DNA of 64,000 bases from Brucella tritici (GTDB taxonomy: Bacteria > Pseudomonadota > Alphaproteobacteria > Rhizobiales > Rhizobiaceae), in contig NZ_CADEAR010000001.1 in the NCBI RefSeq assembly GCF_902825325.1, forward strand, positions 124,001 to 188,000, read 5' to 3'. Below are positions 32,643 to 42,132 of this stretch, piece by piece. The position numbers and the translations under genes are program-made. How positions within the stretch are numbered: the first letter of the stretch is position 1; each line of letters starts with the position of its first letter. The notes below the pieces were generated by a model, which saw nothing but the letters and a program-made list of their open reading frames with translations, had not been told where the DNA came from and made no database searches.

Positions 32643-33935
32643 TTAGTTAAACGCCCCGCCATCGCTTTTGCTCTCCGGACGCTCCTTCGCAACCTTGTCG
32701 CGGTAGCCGCTCGCCCTGTAGGCAGCAATCGGTTCGATGGCTCCGCCAGTGCGGCGGCGCGCTTCCGCAAGGATCGGTTCGACATCGGTTCGATAGGCGC
32801 GTTTGAGCGTATCGGATGCCATCAGCGCATCGTTTTCCTGCTGGTAGGTTTCCAGCGCTTCGCGATCCACCAGAAGCGCCTGCGCATAGGCGCGGCGGAT
32901 TTCATTGGCGGAAGAGATCAGGCTTTCCAGCGGATCGGTCACATTATGCGACTGATCGATCATATGGGCCGGGTGGAAGTCCGCCACGCCGCGATATTCC
33001 GCATCGACCAACTCATTGAAAACAAGGAACAATCGATACGGATCAATGGAGCCGGCGTCGAGATCGTCATCGCCATATTTGCTGTCGTTGAAATGGAATC
33101 CGCCGAGTTTCCCGAACTGGATCAGCCGCGCGACGATCATTTCAATATTAGTGTTGGGCGCATGATGGCCGAGATCGACCAGACATTGCGCCTTCGGACC
33201 AAGTGTCGAGGCGATGAGATAATTGGTGCCCCAGTCCTGAACCACCGTCGAGTAGAAGGCCGGTTCATACATCTTGTGTTCGGAGAACAGGCGCCAGTCG
33301 TCGGGCAATGCGTGATAGATTTCGCCCATGGAAGCCAGATAGCGCTCAAAGGCGCGGGTGAAATTCTGCTGGCCCGGAAAGTTGGAGCCATCGCTCAGCC
33401 ATACGGTCAAGGCCTTGGAACCTATGGCTTTTCCGATTTCGATGCATTCGATATTGTGCTCGACGGCCTGCGCCCGCACTGCCGGATCGACATGGGTAAG
33501 CGATCCGAATTTGTAGGAAAGCTTCTGGTCTGCGCCGTTGGCAAATGTATTGGAGTTCATGGCGTCGAAGCCGAGACCAAGCGCTTGCGCATGGGCTTTA
33601 AGCTTCTTCGGATCGGCCTTGTCCCATGGAATATGCAGGGAAACATTCGGTGTGGCACGGCAAAGCTCGTTGATGACGGCGCAATCGTCGAGCTTGTCGA
33701 AAATGCCGCGCGGTTCACCCCTTCCCGGAAAGCGCCCGAAACGGGTGCCGCCCGTGCCGGTACCCCATGATGGAACGGCGACGAAATAGGATGCCACCTT
33801 GTCTGTAATCGTGTCGATCTCGATGCCATGGCGCAAAAGCTGTTCGCCGAGCGCCTGATAATCGCTCTTCAATGCATTATCGAAACCGGAATTATGCTCG
33901 GCGATGAAATCTGCCGCAATGCGTTGCTCGGACAT
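32643..33935 (-). CDS. rhaI: L-rhamnose isomerase (RhaI type)
   Basis: A 430-residue TIM-barrel isomerase that converts L-rhamnose to L-rhamnulose, of the Pseudomonas stutzeri/rhizobial type rather than the enterobacterial RhaA type. Motifs for metal and sugar binding include WLSDGSNFPGQ, SEHKMYEP and LVDLGHHAPNTNIE. It is 30 bases downstream of rhaD, so the two form a rhaDI operon divergent from the transport genes. This is the arrangement of the Rhizobium leguminosarum rha locus. Confidence 0.93.
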   Translation of the reverse strand: MSEQRIAADFIAEHNSGFDNALKSDYQALGEQLLRHGIEIDTITDKVASYFVAVPSWGTGTGGTRFGRFPGRGEPRGIFDKLDDCAVINELCRATPNVSLHIPWDKADPKKLKAHAQALGLGFDAMNSNTFANGADQKLSYKFGSLTHVDPAVRAQAVEHNIECIEIGKAIGSKALTVWLSDGSNFPGQQNFTRAFERYLASMGEIYHALPDDWRLFSEHKMYEPAFYSTVVQDWGTNYLIASTLGPKAQCLVDLGHHAPNTNIEMIVARLIQFGKLGGFHFNDSKYGDDDLDAGSIDPYRLFLVFNELVDAEYRGVADFHPAHMIDQSHNVTDPLESLISSANEIRRAYAQALLVDREALETYQQENDALMASDTLKRAYRTDVEPILAEARRRTGGAIEPIAAYRASGYRDKVAKERPESKSDGGAFN

Positions 33936-33965
33936 GGTTCCTCCCAGAATGTCCAGATTATACGA

Positions 33966-36062
33966 TCAGCGCGGAAAGCTCTGCTGGTTTCCGGCGTCGA
34001 CATTGATGATGTTGCCGGTCGACTTTGCCGAAGCATCGCTTGCAAGGAAGTAGATGGCCTCTGCTATGTCTTCGGGGAAGACATTCAGCTTCAGCATGGA
34101 GCGCTTGCGATAATGTTCCTCAAGTTCGGAAACATCAATCTTCGAGGATGCAGCACGCTGTTCACGCCATTCGCCGTCCCAGATCTTGGAACCGCGCAAA
34201 ACCGCATCAGGGTTGACCACATTGACGCGAATACCTGCATCGGCACCTTCCAGCGCCAGACAACGCGCCAGATGGATTTCCGCAGCCTTTGCAGCGCAAT
34301 AGGCCGAAGCATTGGGCGAAGCTGCAAGCCCGTTCTTCGAGGCGACAAATACCACATTGCCGCCGATTTTCTGGCGGCGGAACAGACGGAATGCCTCACG
34401 TGATACGAGGAAATAGCCGGTCGCCAGAATGTCGATATTACGATTCCACATGGAGAGTTCGGTGGTTTCCACCGGCGCGGATGATGCAATTCCGGCGTTG
34501 GAAACCAGAATATCGATGCCGCCCAGCTCGACACTGGCTTCAACAAAGGCATTGGCCACGCCTTTTTCATCGGTCACGTTCAGTTCCACGCTGCGCACCT
34601 GATCGGTGCCGAAACGCCTAACGAGATTCTCGTGAGCGGTTTTGAGCGATCCTTCATCAATATCCGCCAGAACCACGCAAGCGCCCTCGCCTGCCAGCCG
34701 TTCCGCTGTGGCAAAGCCGATGCCGCCAGCACCGCCGGTAATGAATGCAATGCGCCCCGCGAGACTCTTCGGCTTTGGCATGCGCTGCAGCTTGGCTTCT
34801 TCAAGCAGCCAATATTCGATATCGAAGGCTTCCTGTTCAGGCAGGCCCTGATATTCCGATACGCCGGATGCACCGCGCATCACATTGATAGCGTTCACAT
34901 AAAACTCACCAGCGATGCGCGCAGTCGCCTTGTCGCGCGCGAAGGACAGCATGCCGACACCGGGGATCAGGAAAATCACCGGATTGGGATCGCGCATCTT
35001 CGGCGAATTGTCATGCTTGCACGCCTCGTAATAGCGCTTGTAATCGGCGCGATAGGCTTCCAGTGCACCCTCAAGTCCGGCAACCACGGCGTTGATATCG
35101 GGCTTGGCCGGATCGAAATTAACGACCAGCGGACGGATTTTGGTGCGCAGGAAATGGTCCGGGCAGGAGGTGCCGAGTGCCGCGAGCGGATGCAGCTCTT
35201 TCGAGTTCACGAATTCCAGCACGGCATCCTGATCATCGAAATGACCGAGCTTGCGCTCATCCTTGCCGATCAGTCCGCGAATTTCCGGCATCAGCCGCGC
35301 TGCAATGGCGCGGCGCTCGGAAACTGGGAGGCTCTGCGCGACAGCACCGCCGAAAGCAGGCTTGCCTGCCGTCTTCTGGTCCAGCCATTCAATGGCCTTG
35401 TTGATGATGGCGAGCGTGGTTTCGTAACAAGTTTTCGCATCATTGGCCCAGGTGAAAAGCCCATGACTTTCAAGGACAACACCCTTAGCGTTAGGGTTTG
35501 ACTTCACGAAGGCTTCAAGGTCGAGACCAAGCTGGAAACCGGGACGACGCCACGGCAGCCAGCCGATCTCATCGCCGAAAACCTCGGCCGTCAGTTCACG
35601 GGAGTTTTTGGAGGCGGCGATTGCGATGATCGCATCGGGATGCATGTGGTCCACATGCTTGAAAGCGACAAATCCATGCAGCGGCGTATCAATGGAAGCG
35701 GCGCGCGGGTTGAGATTGAAGGTGCAGTGCGGCAGGAAACCGACCATGCGGTCCTCGTCCTCGACACCCTTATAGATGCCTTTCAGCGTGTCGAGCTTGT
35801 CCTGATAAAGCGTGGCGAAGCCGTCGAGCTTGATCGTGCCGACATCGCCGCCCGATCCCTTGACCCAGAGAACCTGAACCTTTTCGCCGGTCAGCGGGTC
35901 GGCTTCCTCGACCTTTGCAGACGTGTTGCCACCGCCGTAATTGGTGATGCGCTTGTCGGAACCGAGCAGATTGGAGCGGTAAAGCAGCTTGCCGGGTTCA
36001 TCCATCGTTGCCGCCTTAGCGTCATCCCATCGGTTTTCGAGAAGCCTGCTTTGGGCCACCAT
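33966..36062 (-). CDS. rhaD: Bifunctional rhamnulose-1-phosphate aldolase / lactaldehyde dehydrogenase
   Basis: A 698-residue fusion. The N-terminal part (about 1-400) is a class II aldolase/adducin domain with the zinc histidines in HMHPDAI and LESHGLF; it splits rhamnulose-1-phosphate into DHAP and L-lactaldehyde. The C-terminal part (about 430-698) is a short-chain dehydrogenase with GxxxGxG (TGGAGGIG) and an active-site Tyr/Lys in YCAAK, which would oxidise or reduce lactaldehyde. The fusion is typical of rhizobial rha loci. It is divergent from rhaR. Confidence 0.92.
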   Translation of the reverse strand: MVAQSRLLENRWDDAKAATMDEPGKLLYRSNLLGSDKRITNYGGGNTSAKVEEADPLTGEKVQVLWVKGSGGDVGTIKLDGFATLYQDKLDTLKGIYKGVEDEDRMVGFLPHCTFNLNPRAASIDTPLHGFVAFKHVDHMHPDAIIAIAASKNSRELTAEVFGDEIGWLPWRRPGFQLGLDLEAFVKSNPNAKGVVLESHGLFTWANDAKTCYETTLAIINKAIEWLDQKTAGKPAFGGAVAQSLPVSERRAIAARLMPEIRGLIGKDERKLGHFDDQDAVLEFVNSKELHPLAALGTSCPDHFLRTKIRPLVVNFDPAKPDINAVVAGLEGALEAYRADYKRYYEACKHDNSPKMRDPNPVIFLIPGVGMLSFARDKATARIAGEFYVNAINVMRGASGVSEYQGLPEQEAFDIEYWLLEEAKLQRMPKPKSLAGRIAFITGGAGGIGFATAERLAGEGACVVLADIDEGSLKTAHENLVRRFGTDQVRSVELNVTDEKGVANAFVEASVELGGIDILVSNAGIASSAPVETTELSMWNRNIDILATGYFLVSREAFRLFRRQKIGGNVVFVASKNGLAASPNASAYCAAKAAEIHLARCLALEGADAGIRVNVVNPDAVLRGSKIWDGEWREQRAASSKIDVSELEEHYRKRSMLKLNVFPEDIAEAIYFLASDASAKSTGNIINVDAGNQQSFPR

Positions 36063-36160
36063 GTCATCCTCCCAAGTCTGTTATGGTCAACCGCAATCCG
36101 CATATCCGTCCCATGCAAAAGCGATCATGTTGCGGCAGATATGACGTATCAAACGAATTG

Positions 36161-36235
36161 CTGTCAATCACAAACGATCATAATCAATCATTAATATGAT
36201 TATTGTGCACCTTTGTGATTGTTTGTGATTGACAG
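36161..36235. promoter_or_regulatory. Predicted RhaR operator in rhaD-rhaR intergenic region
   Basis: CTGTCAATCACAAAC (36161-36175) and GTTTGTGATTGACAG (36221-36235) are perfect 15-bp inverted copies 45 bp apart. The right side also holds a perfect tandem repeat TTTGTGATTG (36212-36221 and 36222-36231). Between them is AATCAT/ATGATT. Direct and inverted TTTGTGATTG copies fit a DeoR-family operator with looping, here controlling both rhaDI and rhaRSTPQUK. Confidence 0.7.
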
Positions 36236-36274
36236 GCGCGACATTTATGCCCGATACAAAGACAAGGAGGAGCC

Positions 36275-37099
36275 ATGCACGAAAGAGAGCGCCACCGTAT
36301 CATCCTGAGTGCTGTTCAGGAAAAGCCGGTGATTACCATTCAGGATCTGGTGGAACTGACGGAGGCGTCGGAAGCGACACTTCGCCGGGATATTGCGTCG
36401 CTCCATATGCAGGGCAGGATCAAGCGCGTGCGCGGTGGTGCAGAGGCTATTCATCCGCCGCAGTTCGGCAATCTTGCGGGCCGTCCTTTCAAGGTTTCGG
36501 AATCGGAAAATGCAGATCGCAAGCGCGCAATAGCTCGTGAAGCGGTTGCGCTGTGCGAGGAAGGCGACAGCATCATCATCAATGGCGGGTCCACGGCTTT
36601 CCAGATGGTGCATTATCTTGCTCCGCGCCGCCTTCAGGTGCTGACTAATTCGTTTGCCATTGCTGAACATCTTCTGCGCCAGTCGAAAAGCACGGTGATT
36701 GTGCCAGGCGGCGCGATCTATCGCGACCAGAGCCTTATCCTGTCGCCTTTCGACAATGACGTTATTCGCAATTTCTACGGACGGCGCATGTTCATGGGCT
36801 GTCAGGGGATCAGCCCGCTTGGCGTCATGGAATCCGATGCGCTGATTATCCAGAGCGAACAGAAACTGATGGGCCAGGCGGACGAGCTTGTCCTGATGGT
36901 CGATTCAACCAAATTCACACGCCGTTCCAGTCTCATCCTTTGCCCTCTCGACCGGGTCAGCACGCTGATCACCGATGACGGCATTTCGGACGAAGCGCGG
37001 CGCATGGTGGAAAATGCGGGTATCCGGCTCATCGTGGCGCAGGTCTCCGCAAATGCTGGCAAGGGCGACCCACGGGAGGAATCCGCCGAGGTGGCCTGA
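36275..37099 (+). CDS. rhaR: DeoR family regulator of rhamnose locus
   Basis: A 274-residue DeoR repressor. The HTH spans about 20-60 (VITIQDLVELTEASEATLRR, then RIKRVRGG) and the sugar-phosphate-sensing domain includes INGGSTAFQMVHYLAPRRLQ. Predicted to respond to a rhamnose intermediate such as rhamnulose-1-phosphate. GGAGGAG at 36266-36272 is close to the ATG. It is the first gene of rhaRSTPQUK and divergent from rhaDI; operators lie in the gap. Confidence 0.9.
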   Translation: MHERERHRIILSAVQEKPVITIQDLVELTEASEATLRRDIASLHMQGRIKRVRGGAEAIHPPQFGNLAGRPFKVSESENADRKRAIAREAVALCEEGDSIIINGGSTAFQMVHYLAPRRLQVLTNSFAIAEHLLRQSKSTVIVPGGAIYRDQSLILSPFDNDVIRNFYGRRMFMGCQGISPLGVMESDALIIQSEQKLMGQADELVLMVDSTKFTRRSSLILCPLDRVSTLITDDGISDEARRMVENAGIRLIVAQVSANAGKGDPREESAEVA

Positions 37100-37145
37100 G
37101 CCGGAACAAGCGAAACATATGTCTTTATACTGGGAGGAACGAGAC

Positions 37146-38141
37146 ATGAAACTTTTCAAGAAACTCGCATTAGGCACTGCGCTGGCTGTCGCCTTCATGG
37201 CTGCCCAAGCGCAGGCCGCCGATATGAAGATCGGGCTTGTCGCAAAATCGCTCGGTAACGGCTTCTTCGAAGCCGCCAACAAGGGCGCGCAGGAAGCTGC
37301 CAAGGAACTTGGCGGCGTAGAAGTCATCTATACCGGCCCGACCACCACGACGGCGGAAGGTCAGATCGAGGTCATCAATTCCCTGATCGCGCAGGGTGTG
37401 GACGCCATCGCCATTTCGGCCAACGACCCGGATGCTGTCGTCCCTGCCCTGAAGAAGGCCGCACAGCGCGGTATCAAGGTGATCTCGTGGGATTCGGGCG
37501 TCGCACCTGAAGGTCGTATCGTCCACCTCAACCCGTCTTCCAACGAACTGATCGGCAAGATGTGCCTCAAGCTCGCAGCCGATCACCTGCCGGATGGCAA
37601 GGGCGATTTCGCGATCCTGTCTGCTACCACCACTTCGACCAACCAGAATATCTGGATCGGCGAGATGAAAAAGCAGCTCAAGGATTTTCCGGGCCTCAAT
37701 CTGGTGACGACCGTTTATGGTGACGACCTGGCCGACAAGAGCTACCGCGAAGCGCAAGGCCTGCTGACTTCAAATCCGAATGTGAAGGTCATCGTGGCAC
37801 CGACGACCGTTGGCGTTCTCGCTGCCTCGCAGGCCGTGAAGGATGCAGGCAAGATTGGTGATGTCTATGTGACCGGCCTTGGTCTTCCGTCCGAAATGGC
37901 CGGCGCCATCAAGTCGGGCGCAACCAAGGAATTCGCTATCTGGAACCCGATCGACCTTGGCTATTCGGCAACCCAGATTGCCTATCATCTCGTAAAGGGT
38001 GATGCCGATGGCAAGCCGGGCTCGGAAATCGAAGCCGGGCGCATGGGCAAGATCAAGATTGGTGACAATGGCGAAGCCGCAATGAGCGATCCATTCGTCT
38101 ATGACGCGTCGAATATCGACGAATTCTCCAAGGTCTTCTGA
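37146..38141 (+). CDS. rhaS: Rhamnose ABC transporter substrate-binding protein
   Basis: A 331-residue periplasmic sugar-binding protein (peripla_BP_4 type). The signal peptide covers residues 1-24 (MKLFKKLALGTALAVAFMAA, cleavage after AQA). The mature part starts with DMKIGLVAKSLGNGFFEAAN and includes ISANDPDAVVP and ISWDSGVAPEGRIVHLN. I chose 37146 as it begins the signal peptide and has GGAGG at 37133-37137; a longer frame upstream overlaps rhaR. In R. leguminosarum RhaS binds rhamnose. A palindromic repeat follows it at once. Confidence 0.92.
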   Translation: MKLFKKLALGTALAVAFMAAQAQAADMKIGLVAKSLGNGFFEAANKGAQEAAKELGGVEVIYTGPTTTTAEGQIEVINSLIAQGVDAIAISANDPDAVVPALKKAAQRGIKVISWDSGVAPEGRIVHLNPSSNELIGKMCLKLAADHLPDGKGDFAILSATTTSTNQNIWIGEMKKQLKDFPGLNLVTTVYGDDLADKSYREAQGLLTSNPNVKVIVAPTTVGVLAASQAVKDAGKIGDVYVTGLGLPSEMAGAIKSGATKEFAIWNPIDLGYSATQIAYHLVKGDADGKPGSEIEAGRMGKIKIGDNGEAAMSDPFVYDASNIDEFSKVF

Positions 38142-38148
38142 TCGGTAA

Positions 38149-38192
38149 GCGCGTCCCGAAAAGTGGAAACCGGTTTTCGGAAAAGATGCGCG
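38149..38192. repeat. Rhizobiales-type intergenic palindrome, hairpin after rhaS
   Basis: GCGCGTCCCGAAAAGTGG..., with CCGAAAA paired with TTTTCGG around GTGGAAACCGG and a GCGC at each end. The motif GCGTCCCGAAAAGTGG is a common dispersed repeat in Rhizobium/Brucella genomes (family knowledge). It sits eight bases after rhaS. Confidence 0.55.
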
Positions 38193-38267
38193 TCCAAAAA
38201 AGCGGCATTGGATATGCAACCCCCAATGCCGCCTATCGTTTTCCAAAACCGACTTCAGGTATCTGCG

Positions 38268-39818
38268 ATGAATGCAGCCTTTCAATCCAGCGGCCCATCC
38301 GGCGGAGAGCCGACGCTTGCCGCCACGGATCAGCCCATTCTGGAAATGCGCGGCATAGCCAAGACGTTTCCGGGGGTGCGTGCGCTCGATGACGTGAACA
38401 TCGCGCTTTATCCCGGCAAGGTGACGGCCCTGATCGGAGAGAATGGCGCTGGCAAGTCCACGCTTGTGAAAATCCTGACTGGCATCTACCAGCCCGATGA
38501 AGGCGAAATCCTTATCGACGGCAAGCCGGTGCATTTTGCAACCGCACAGGATGCGACCGATCACGGCGTAACGGCCATTCATCAGGAAACCGTGCTTTTC
38601 GACGAATTGTCGGTGGGCGAAAACATTTATCTCGGCCATGCGCCTCGCACGAGGTTCGGCTTCGTCAACTGGAAGGCTGTCTATGCCCGTTCGCAGGCCT
38701 TGCTGTCCTCGCTGGAAACAACGGTCGATGCGCGCATCAAGTTGAAGGAACTGTCCATCGCCCAGCGCCATCTGGTCGCCATTGCCCGCGCGCTGTCGGT
38801 GGATTCGCGCATCGTCATCATGGACGAGCCGACTGCAGCCCTGTCGCGCAAGGAAGTGGACGACCTGTTTCGCATCGTGGCGCGCTTGAAAGCACAGGGC
38901 AAAGCCATCCTGTTCATCAGCCACAAATTCGATGAAGTCTACGAAATCGCCGATAATTATGCGGTTTTCCGCGACGGGCACGCCGTCGGACATGGCACGC
39001 TTGCCGATACGCGGCAGAACGATATTGTGCGCATGATGGTCGGGCGGTCTGTCGAACAGGCTTTCCCCAAGCAGGATGTCGCCATCGGCAAGCCGGTGCT
39101 CAAGGTCGAAGATTATTCGCATCCAACCGAATTTCGCGACATTTCCTTTGAGCTGCGCAAGGGTGAGATCCTTGGCGTCTACGGTCTTGTCGGCGCTGGA
39201 CGTTCGGAATTCGCACAATCGCTGTTCGGCATTACCAGGCCTTCCCATGGCCGCGTGACGCTCGAAGATCGCGAGATCAGCATTCACCGCCCCGGCGATG
39301 CGGTGGCGCATGGCATCGTCTATGTGCCGGAAGAGCGTGGGCGCCACGGCGCCGTGCTGCAACTGCCGATCTTCCAGAATGTATCGCTGCCGTCGCTCGC
39401 CCGCACTTCGCGCAATGGCTTTCTGCGCATGGCGGAAGAACTGGCATTGGCGCGCAAATATGCCGAGCGTTTTGACCTGCGCGCAGCAGCGCTTTCGGTC
39501 CCTGTAGGCACCCTTTCCGGCGGCAACCAGCAGAAGGTCGTCATCGGCAAGTGGCTTGCCACCAAGCCGAAGGTCATCATTCTCGACGAACCGACCAAGG
39601 GCATCGATATCGGTTCCAAGGCTGCGGTTCACGCCTTTATCAGCGAACTCGCCGCCGAGGGGCTCAGCATCATCCTGATCTCGTCGGAACTGCCGGAAAT
39701 CATCGGCATGTCTGACCGCGTGATGGTCATGCGCGAAGGGCTGATGGAAGGCGTCTTCGAGCGCGCCAACCTCGATGCGGAAGTGTTGGTGCGCGCCGCC
39801 ACTGGAAACACGGAGTAG
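38268..39818 (+). CDS. rhaT: Rhamnose ABC transporter ATP-binding protein
   Basis: A 516-residue dual-domain sugar ABC ATPase of the CUT2 class. The first domain has Walker A GENGAGKS at 57-64 and Walker B IVIMDEPTAALS; the second, degenerate at Walker A as in CUT2 (GLVGAGRSEF), keeps signature LSGGNQQK and Walker B VIILDEPTKGID. I prefer the ATG at 38268 (AGG seven to nine bases upstream, usual length); 38163 would run through the repeat and 38214 has a weak site. RhaT in this operon is the rhamnose ATPase, not the E. coli proton symporter of the same name. Confidence 0.88.
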   Translation: MNAAFQSSGPSGGEPTLAATDQPILEMRGIAKTFPGVRALDDVNIALYPGKVTALIGENGAGKSTLVKILTGIYQPDEGEILIDGKPVHFATAQDATDHGVTAIHQETVLFDELSVGENIYLGHAPRTRFGFVNWKAVYARSQALLSSLETTVDARIKLKELSIAQRHLVAIARALSVDSRIVIMDEPTAALSRKEVDDLFRIVARLKAQGKAILFISHKFDEVYEIADNYAVFRDGHAVGHGTLADTRQNDIVRMMVGRSVEQAFPKQDVAIGKPVLKVEDYSHPTEFRDISFELRKGEILGVYGLVGAGRSEFAQSLFGITRPSHGRVTLEDREISIHRPGDAVAHGIVYVPEERGRHGAVLQLPIFQNVSLPSLARTSRNGFLRMAEELALARKYAERFDLRAAALSVPVGTLSGGNQQKVVIGKWLATKPKVIILDEPTKGIDIGSKAAVHAFISELAAEGLSIILISSELPEIIGMSDRVMVMREGLMEGVFERANLDAEVLVRAATGNTE

Positions 39819-40820
39819 ATGATGAAACAGTTGCTCAAGCAGCGCGAACTCCTGCTCCTTGTCATTATCGCTCTTCTGGTGGGGCTGTTCGCAAGCCGCG
39901 CTCCGGGCTTTGCCAGCGTGCATAATCTGGCGAATATTTTCAACGATACGTCCATCCTCATCATTATCGCACTTGGACAGATGGCGGTCATCCTGACCAA
40001 GTCCATCGATCTGTCGGTCGCCGCCAACCTTGCCTTTACCGGCATGGCCGTGGCGATGCTGAATGCCACCTATCCGGGCCTGCCGCTCGTGCTTCTGATC
40101 GTGCTGGCAATTGGCATCGGTGCGGTTTTAGGCGCAATCAACGGTATTCTGGTCTGGAAACTCAACATTCCGGCGATTGTCGTCACGCTTGGCACGCTTA
40201 CCATCTATCGCGGCATGGCCTTCGTACTCTCCGGCGGCGCGTGGGTGAATGCGCATCAGATGACGGCGCCGTTCCTCAACACGCCACGCACGCCTTTTCT
40301 TGGCCTGCCGCTTTTAGGCTGGACGGCGATCCTCATTGTTGCGCTCGTCTATGTGCTGCTGACGCGGACATTCTTCGGACGTGCACTTTATGCCTCCGGC
40401 GGCAACCCGACCGCCGCCGTCTATACCGGCATCAATGTGGGCCGCACGCGCTTCTTCGCCTTCGTGCTTTCGGGGGCGCTTGCTGGGCTTTGCGGCTATC
40501 TCTGGGTGTCGCGCTATGCCGTCGCCTATGTGGATGTGGCCGCCGGATTCGAACTTGATAGCGTTGCGGCCTGCGTCATTGGCGGCATCTCGACACTTGG
40601 CGGGATAGGTTCTGTCGCCGGTGCGGTTCTTGGCGCCCTGTTCCTCGGCGTCATCAAGAACGCCCTCCCCGTCATCAACATATCGCCCTTCTGGCAGATG
40701 GCGATTTCCGGCTCTGTCATCATCTTGGCCGTTATCTTCAACGCAAGGCAGGAAAAGCGGCGCGGACGCATCATCCTGCGCGACAAGGCTGCAAAGACTT
40801 ATGAGGAGGTTGCGGCATGA
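39819..40820 (+). CDS. rhaP: Rhamnose ABC transporter permease
   Basis: A 333-residue CUT2 permease (BPD_transp_2 family) with about 8-10 helices and the conserved INVGRTRFFAFVLSGALAGL and GGISTLGGIGSVAGAVLGAL segments. It starts directly after the rhaT stop (ATG at 39819 or 39822). Partner of RhaQ in the rhamnose importer. Confidence 0.9.
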   Translation: MMKQLLKQRELLLLVIIALLVGLFASRAPGFASVHNLANIFNDTSILIIIALGQMAVILTKSIDLSVAANLAFTGMAVAMLNATYPGLPLVLLIVLAIGIGAVLGAINGILVWKLNIPAIVVTLGTLTIYRGMAFVLSGGAWVNAHQMTAPFLNTPRTPFLGLPLLGWTAILIVALVYVLLTRTFFGRALYASGGNPTAAVYTGINVGRTRFFAFVLSGALAGLCGYLWVSRYAVAYVDVAAGFELDSVAACVIGGISTLGGIGSVAGAVLGALFLGVIKNALPVINISPFWQMAISGSVIILAVIFNARQEKRRGRIILRDKAAKTYEEVAA

Positions 40821-41815
40821 ACAACGAACAGCGCCGTCACATTCCGGACCGGCTCGGAACGCCCTTCTCGCGCATCTTCGCAAGCTGGGAAATGCTTCTG
40901 CTTGGTGTCGCGATTGCGATTTTCATCGCCAATTCCTTCGCCTCGCCCTACTTCCTCAATGCGTGGAACCTGTCGGATGCCACGTTCAATTTCACCGAAA
41001 AGGCATTGATCGCCTTTGCGATGACGCTGCTTATCATCTCTGGCGAAATCGACCTTTCGGTCGCAGCCATTATCGCGCTTGCCTCGACGGCCATGGGCGC
41101 GGCGGCGCAAGCAGGTGTCGGTACCCCAGGCCTCGTGATGATCGGCATCGGCACCGGTCTTGTCTGCGGCGCGATCAATGGCGGGCTGGTTGCCGGGCTG
41201 AAACTGCCGTCCATCGTTGTGACCATCGGCACGATGAGCCTTTTCCGCGGCATTTCCTATATCGTGCTGGGCGATCAGGCCTTTGGCGGTTACCCGGCAA
41301 GCTTTGCTTATTTCGGACAGGGCTATGTGTTCTGGGTGATCTCTTTCGAATTTGCGCTGTTCGTCCTGTTTGCCGTGCTGTTCGGGGTGCTGCTGCACTG
41401 GACCAGCTTCGGACGCCGCATCTATGCCATCGGCAACAATGAATTCGCGGCGCGCTTTTCCGGCATTCCGGTTGAGAAAACCAAATTCGTACTTTTCCTG
41501 ATGACGGGCGTGATGAGCGGCATCGCCGCCGTCTGCCTGACCTCGCGCCTCGGCTCGACGCGTCCGTCCATTGCGCAAGGCTGGGAACTGGAAGTCGTTA
41601 CCATGGTCGTGCTGGGCGGCGTGTCGATCCTCGGCGGTTCCGGCACTATCGTCGGCGTGGTGATCGCCGCTTTCGTGATGGGCCTCGTGACCTTCGGGCT
41701 CGGGCTTCTCAACGTGCCGGGCATCGTCATGTCGATTTTCATCGGCCTCCTGCTCATCGTCACCATTTCTCTGCCGATCCTCTTCTGGCAGTTCAAGGGG
41801 AGACGCGCCGCATGA
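40817..41815 (+). CDS. rhaQ: Rhamnose ABC transporter permease
   Basis: A 332-residue second CUT2 permease, with [20 protein letters not shown] at about 75 and [20 protein letters not shown] near 270. It overlaps rhaP and rhaU by four bases each (40817-40820 and 41812-41815), so the three genes are translationally coupled. Confidence 0.9.
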   Translation: MNNEQRRHIPDRLGTPFSRIFASWEMLLLGVAIAIFIANSFASPYFLNAWNLSDATFNFTEKALIAFAMTLLIISGEIDLSVAAIIALASTAMGAAAQAGVGTPGLVMIGIGTGLVCGAINGGLVAGLKLPSIVVTIGTMSLFRGISYIVLGDQAFGGYPASFAYFGQGYVFWVISFEFALFVLFAVLFGVLLHWTSFGRRIYAIGNNEFAARFSGIPVEKTKFVLFLMTGVMSGIAAVCLTSRLGSTRPSIAQGWELEVVTMVVLGGVSILGGSGTIVGVVIAAFVMGLVTFGLGLLNVPGIVMSIFIGLLLIVTISLPILFWQFKGRRAA

Positions 41816-42132
41816 CTGGCGAACGCTACGCATTCCGTATGAAGCTCAATCCGGGCATGGAGATGGAATATCGCCGCCGTCATGACGAGATATGGCCGGA
41901 ACTGGTCGAACTTCTGCACGAGGCAGGCGTGTCGGACTATGCCATCTATCTCGATGAAGAGACCAATAACCTGTTTGGCGTTCTGACACGTAAGTCCAAC
42001 CATGGCATGGCCGCCCTGCCCGATCATCCAGTGATGAAAAAGTGGTGGGCGCATATGGCAGACATCATGGCGACAAACCCGGACAATTCGCCGGTTTCCG
42101 TGGACCTCAAGCCAGTCTTTCATATGCCATGA
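41812..42132 (+). CDS. rhaU: L-rhamnose mutarotase
   Basis: A 106-residue mutarotase (also named RhaM), which interconverts alpha- and beta-L-rhamnose. The conserved [20 protein letters not shown] (about 20-39) and [16 protein letters not shown] follow the family. Its stop overlaps the rhaK start by four bases (ATGA at 42129-42132). In R. leguminosarum this gene is needed for normal growth on rhamnose. Confidence 0.93.
   Translation: MTGERYAFRMKLNPGMEMEYRRRHDEIWPELVELLHEAGVSDYAIYLDEETNNLFGVLTRKSNHGMAALPDHPVMKKWWAHMADIMATNPDNSPVSVDLKPVFHMP

Noticed and set aside
37770-39923. A 717-codon open frame on the minus strand across rhaS and rhaT
   Set aside because: It lies antisense to two well-supported rhamnose transport genes; its composition is low-complexity and without any domain. 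It is a product of high-GC codon bias.
40799-41833. Minus-strand frame opposite rhaQ
   Set aside because: Histidine/aspartate-rich shadow of a membrane protein gene; no RBS or domain.
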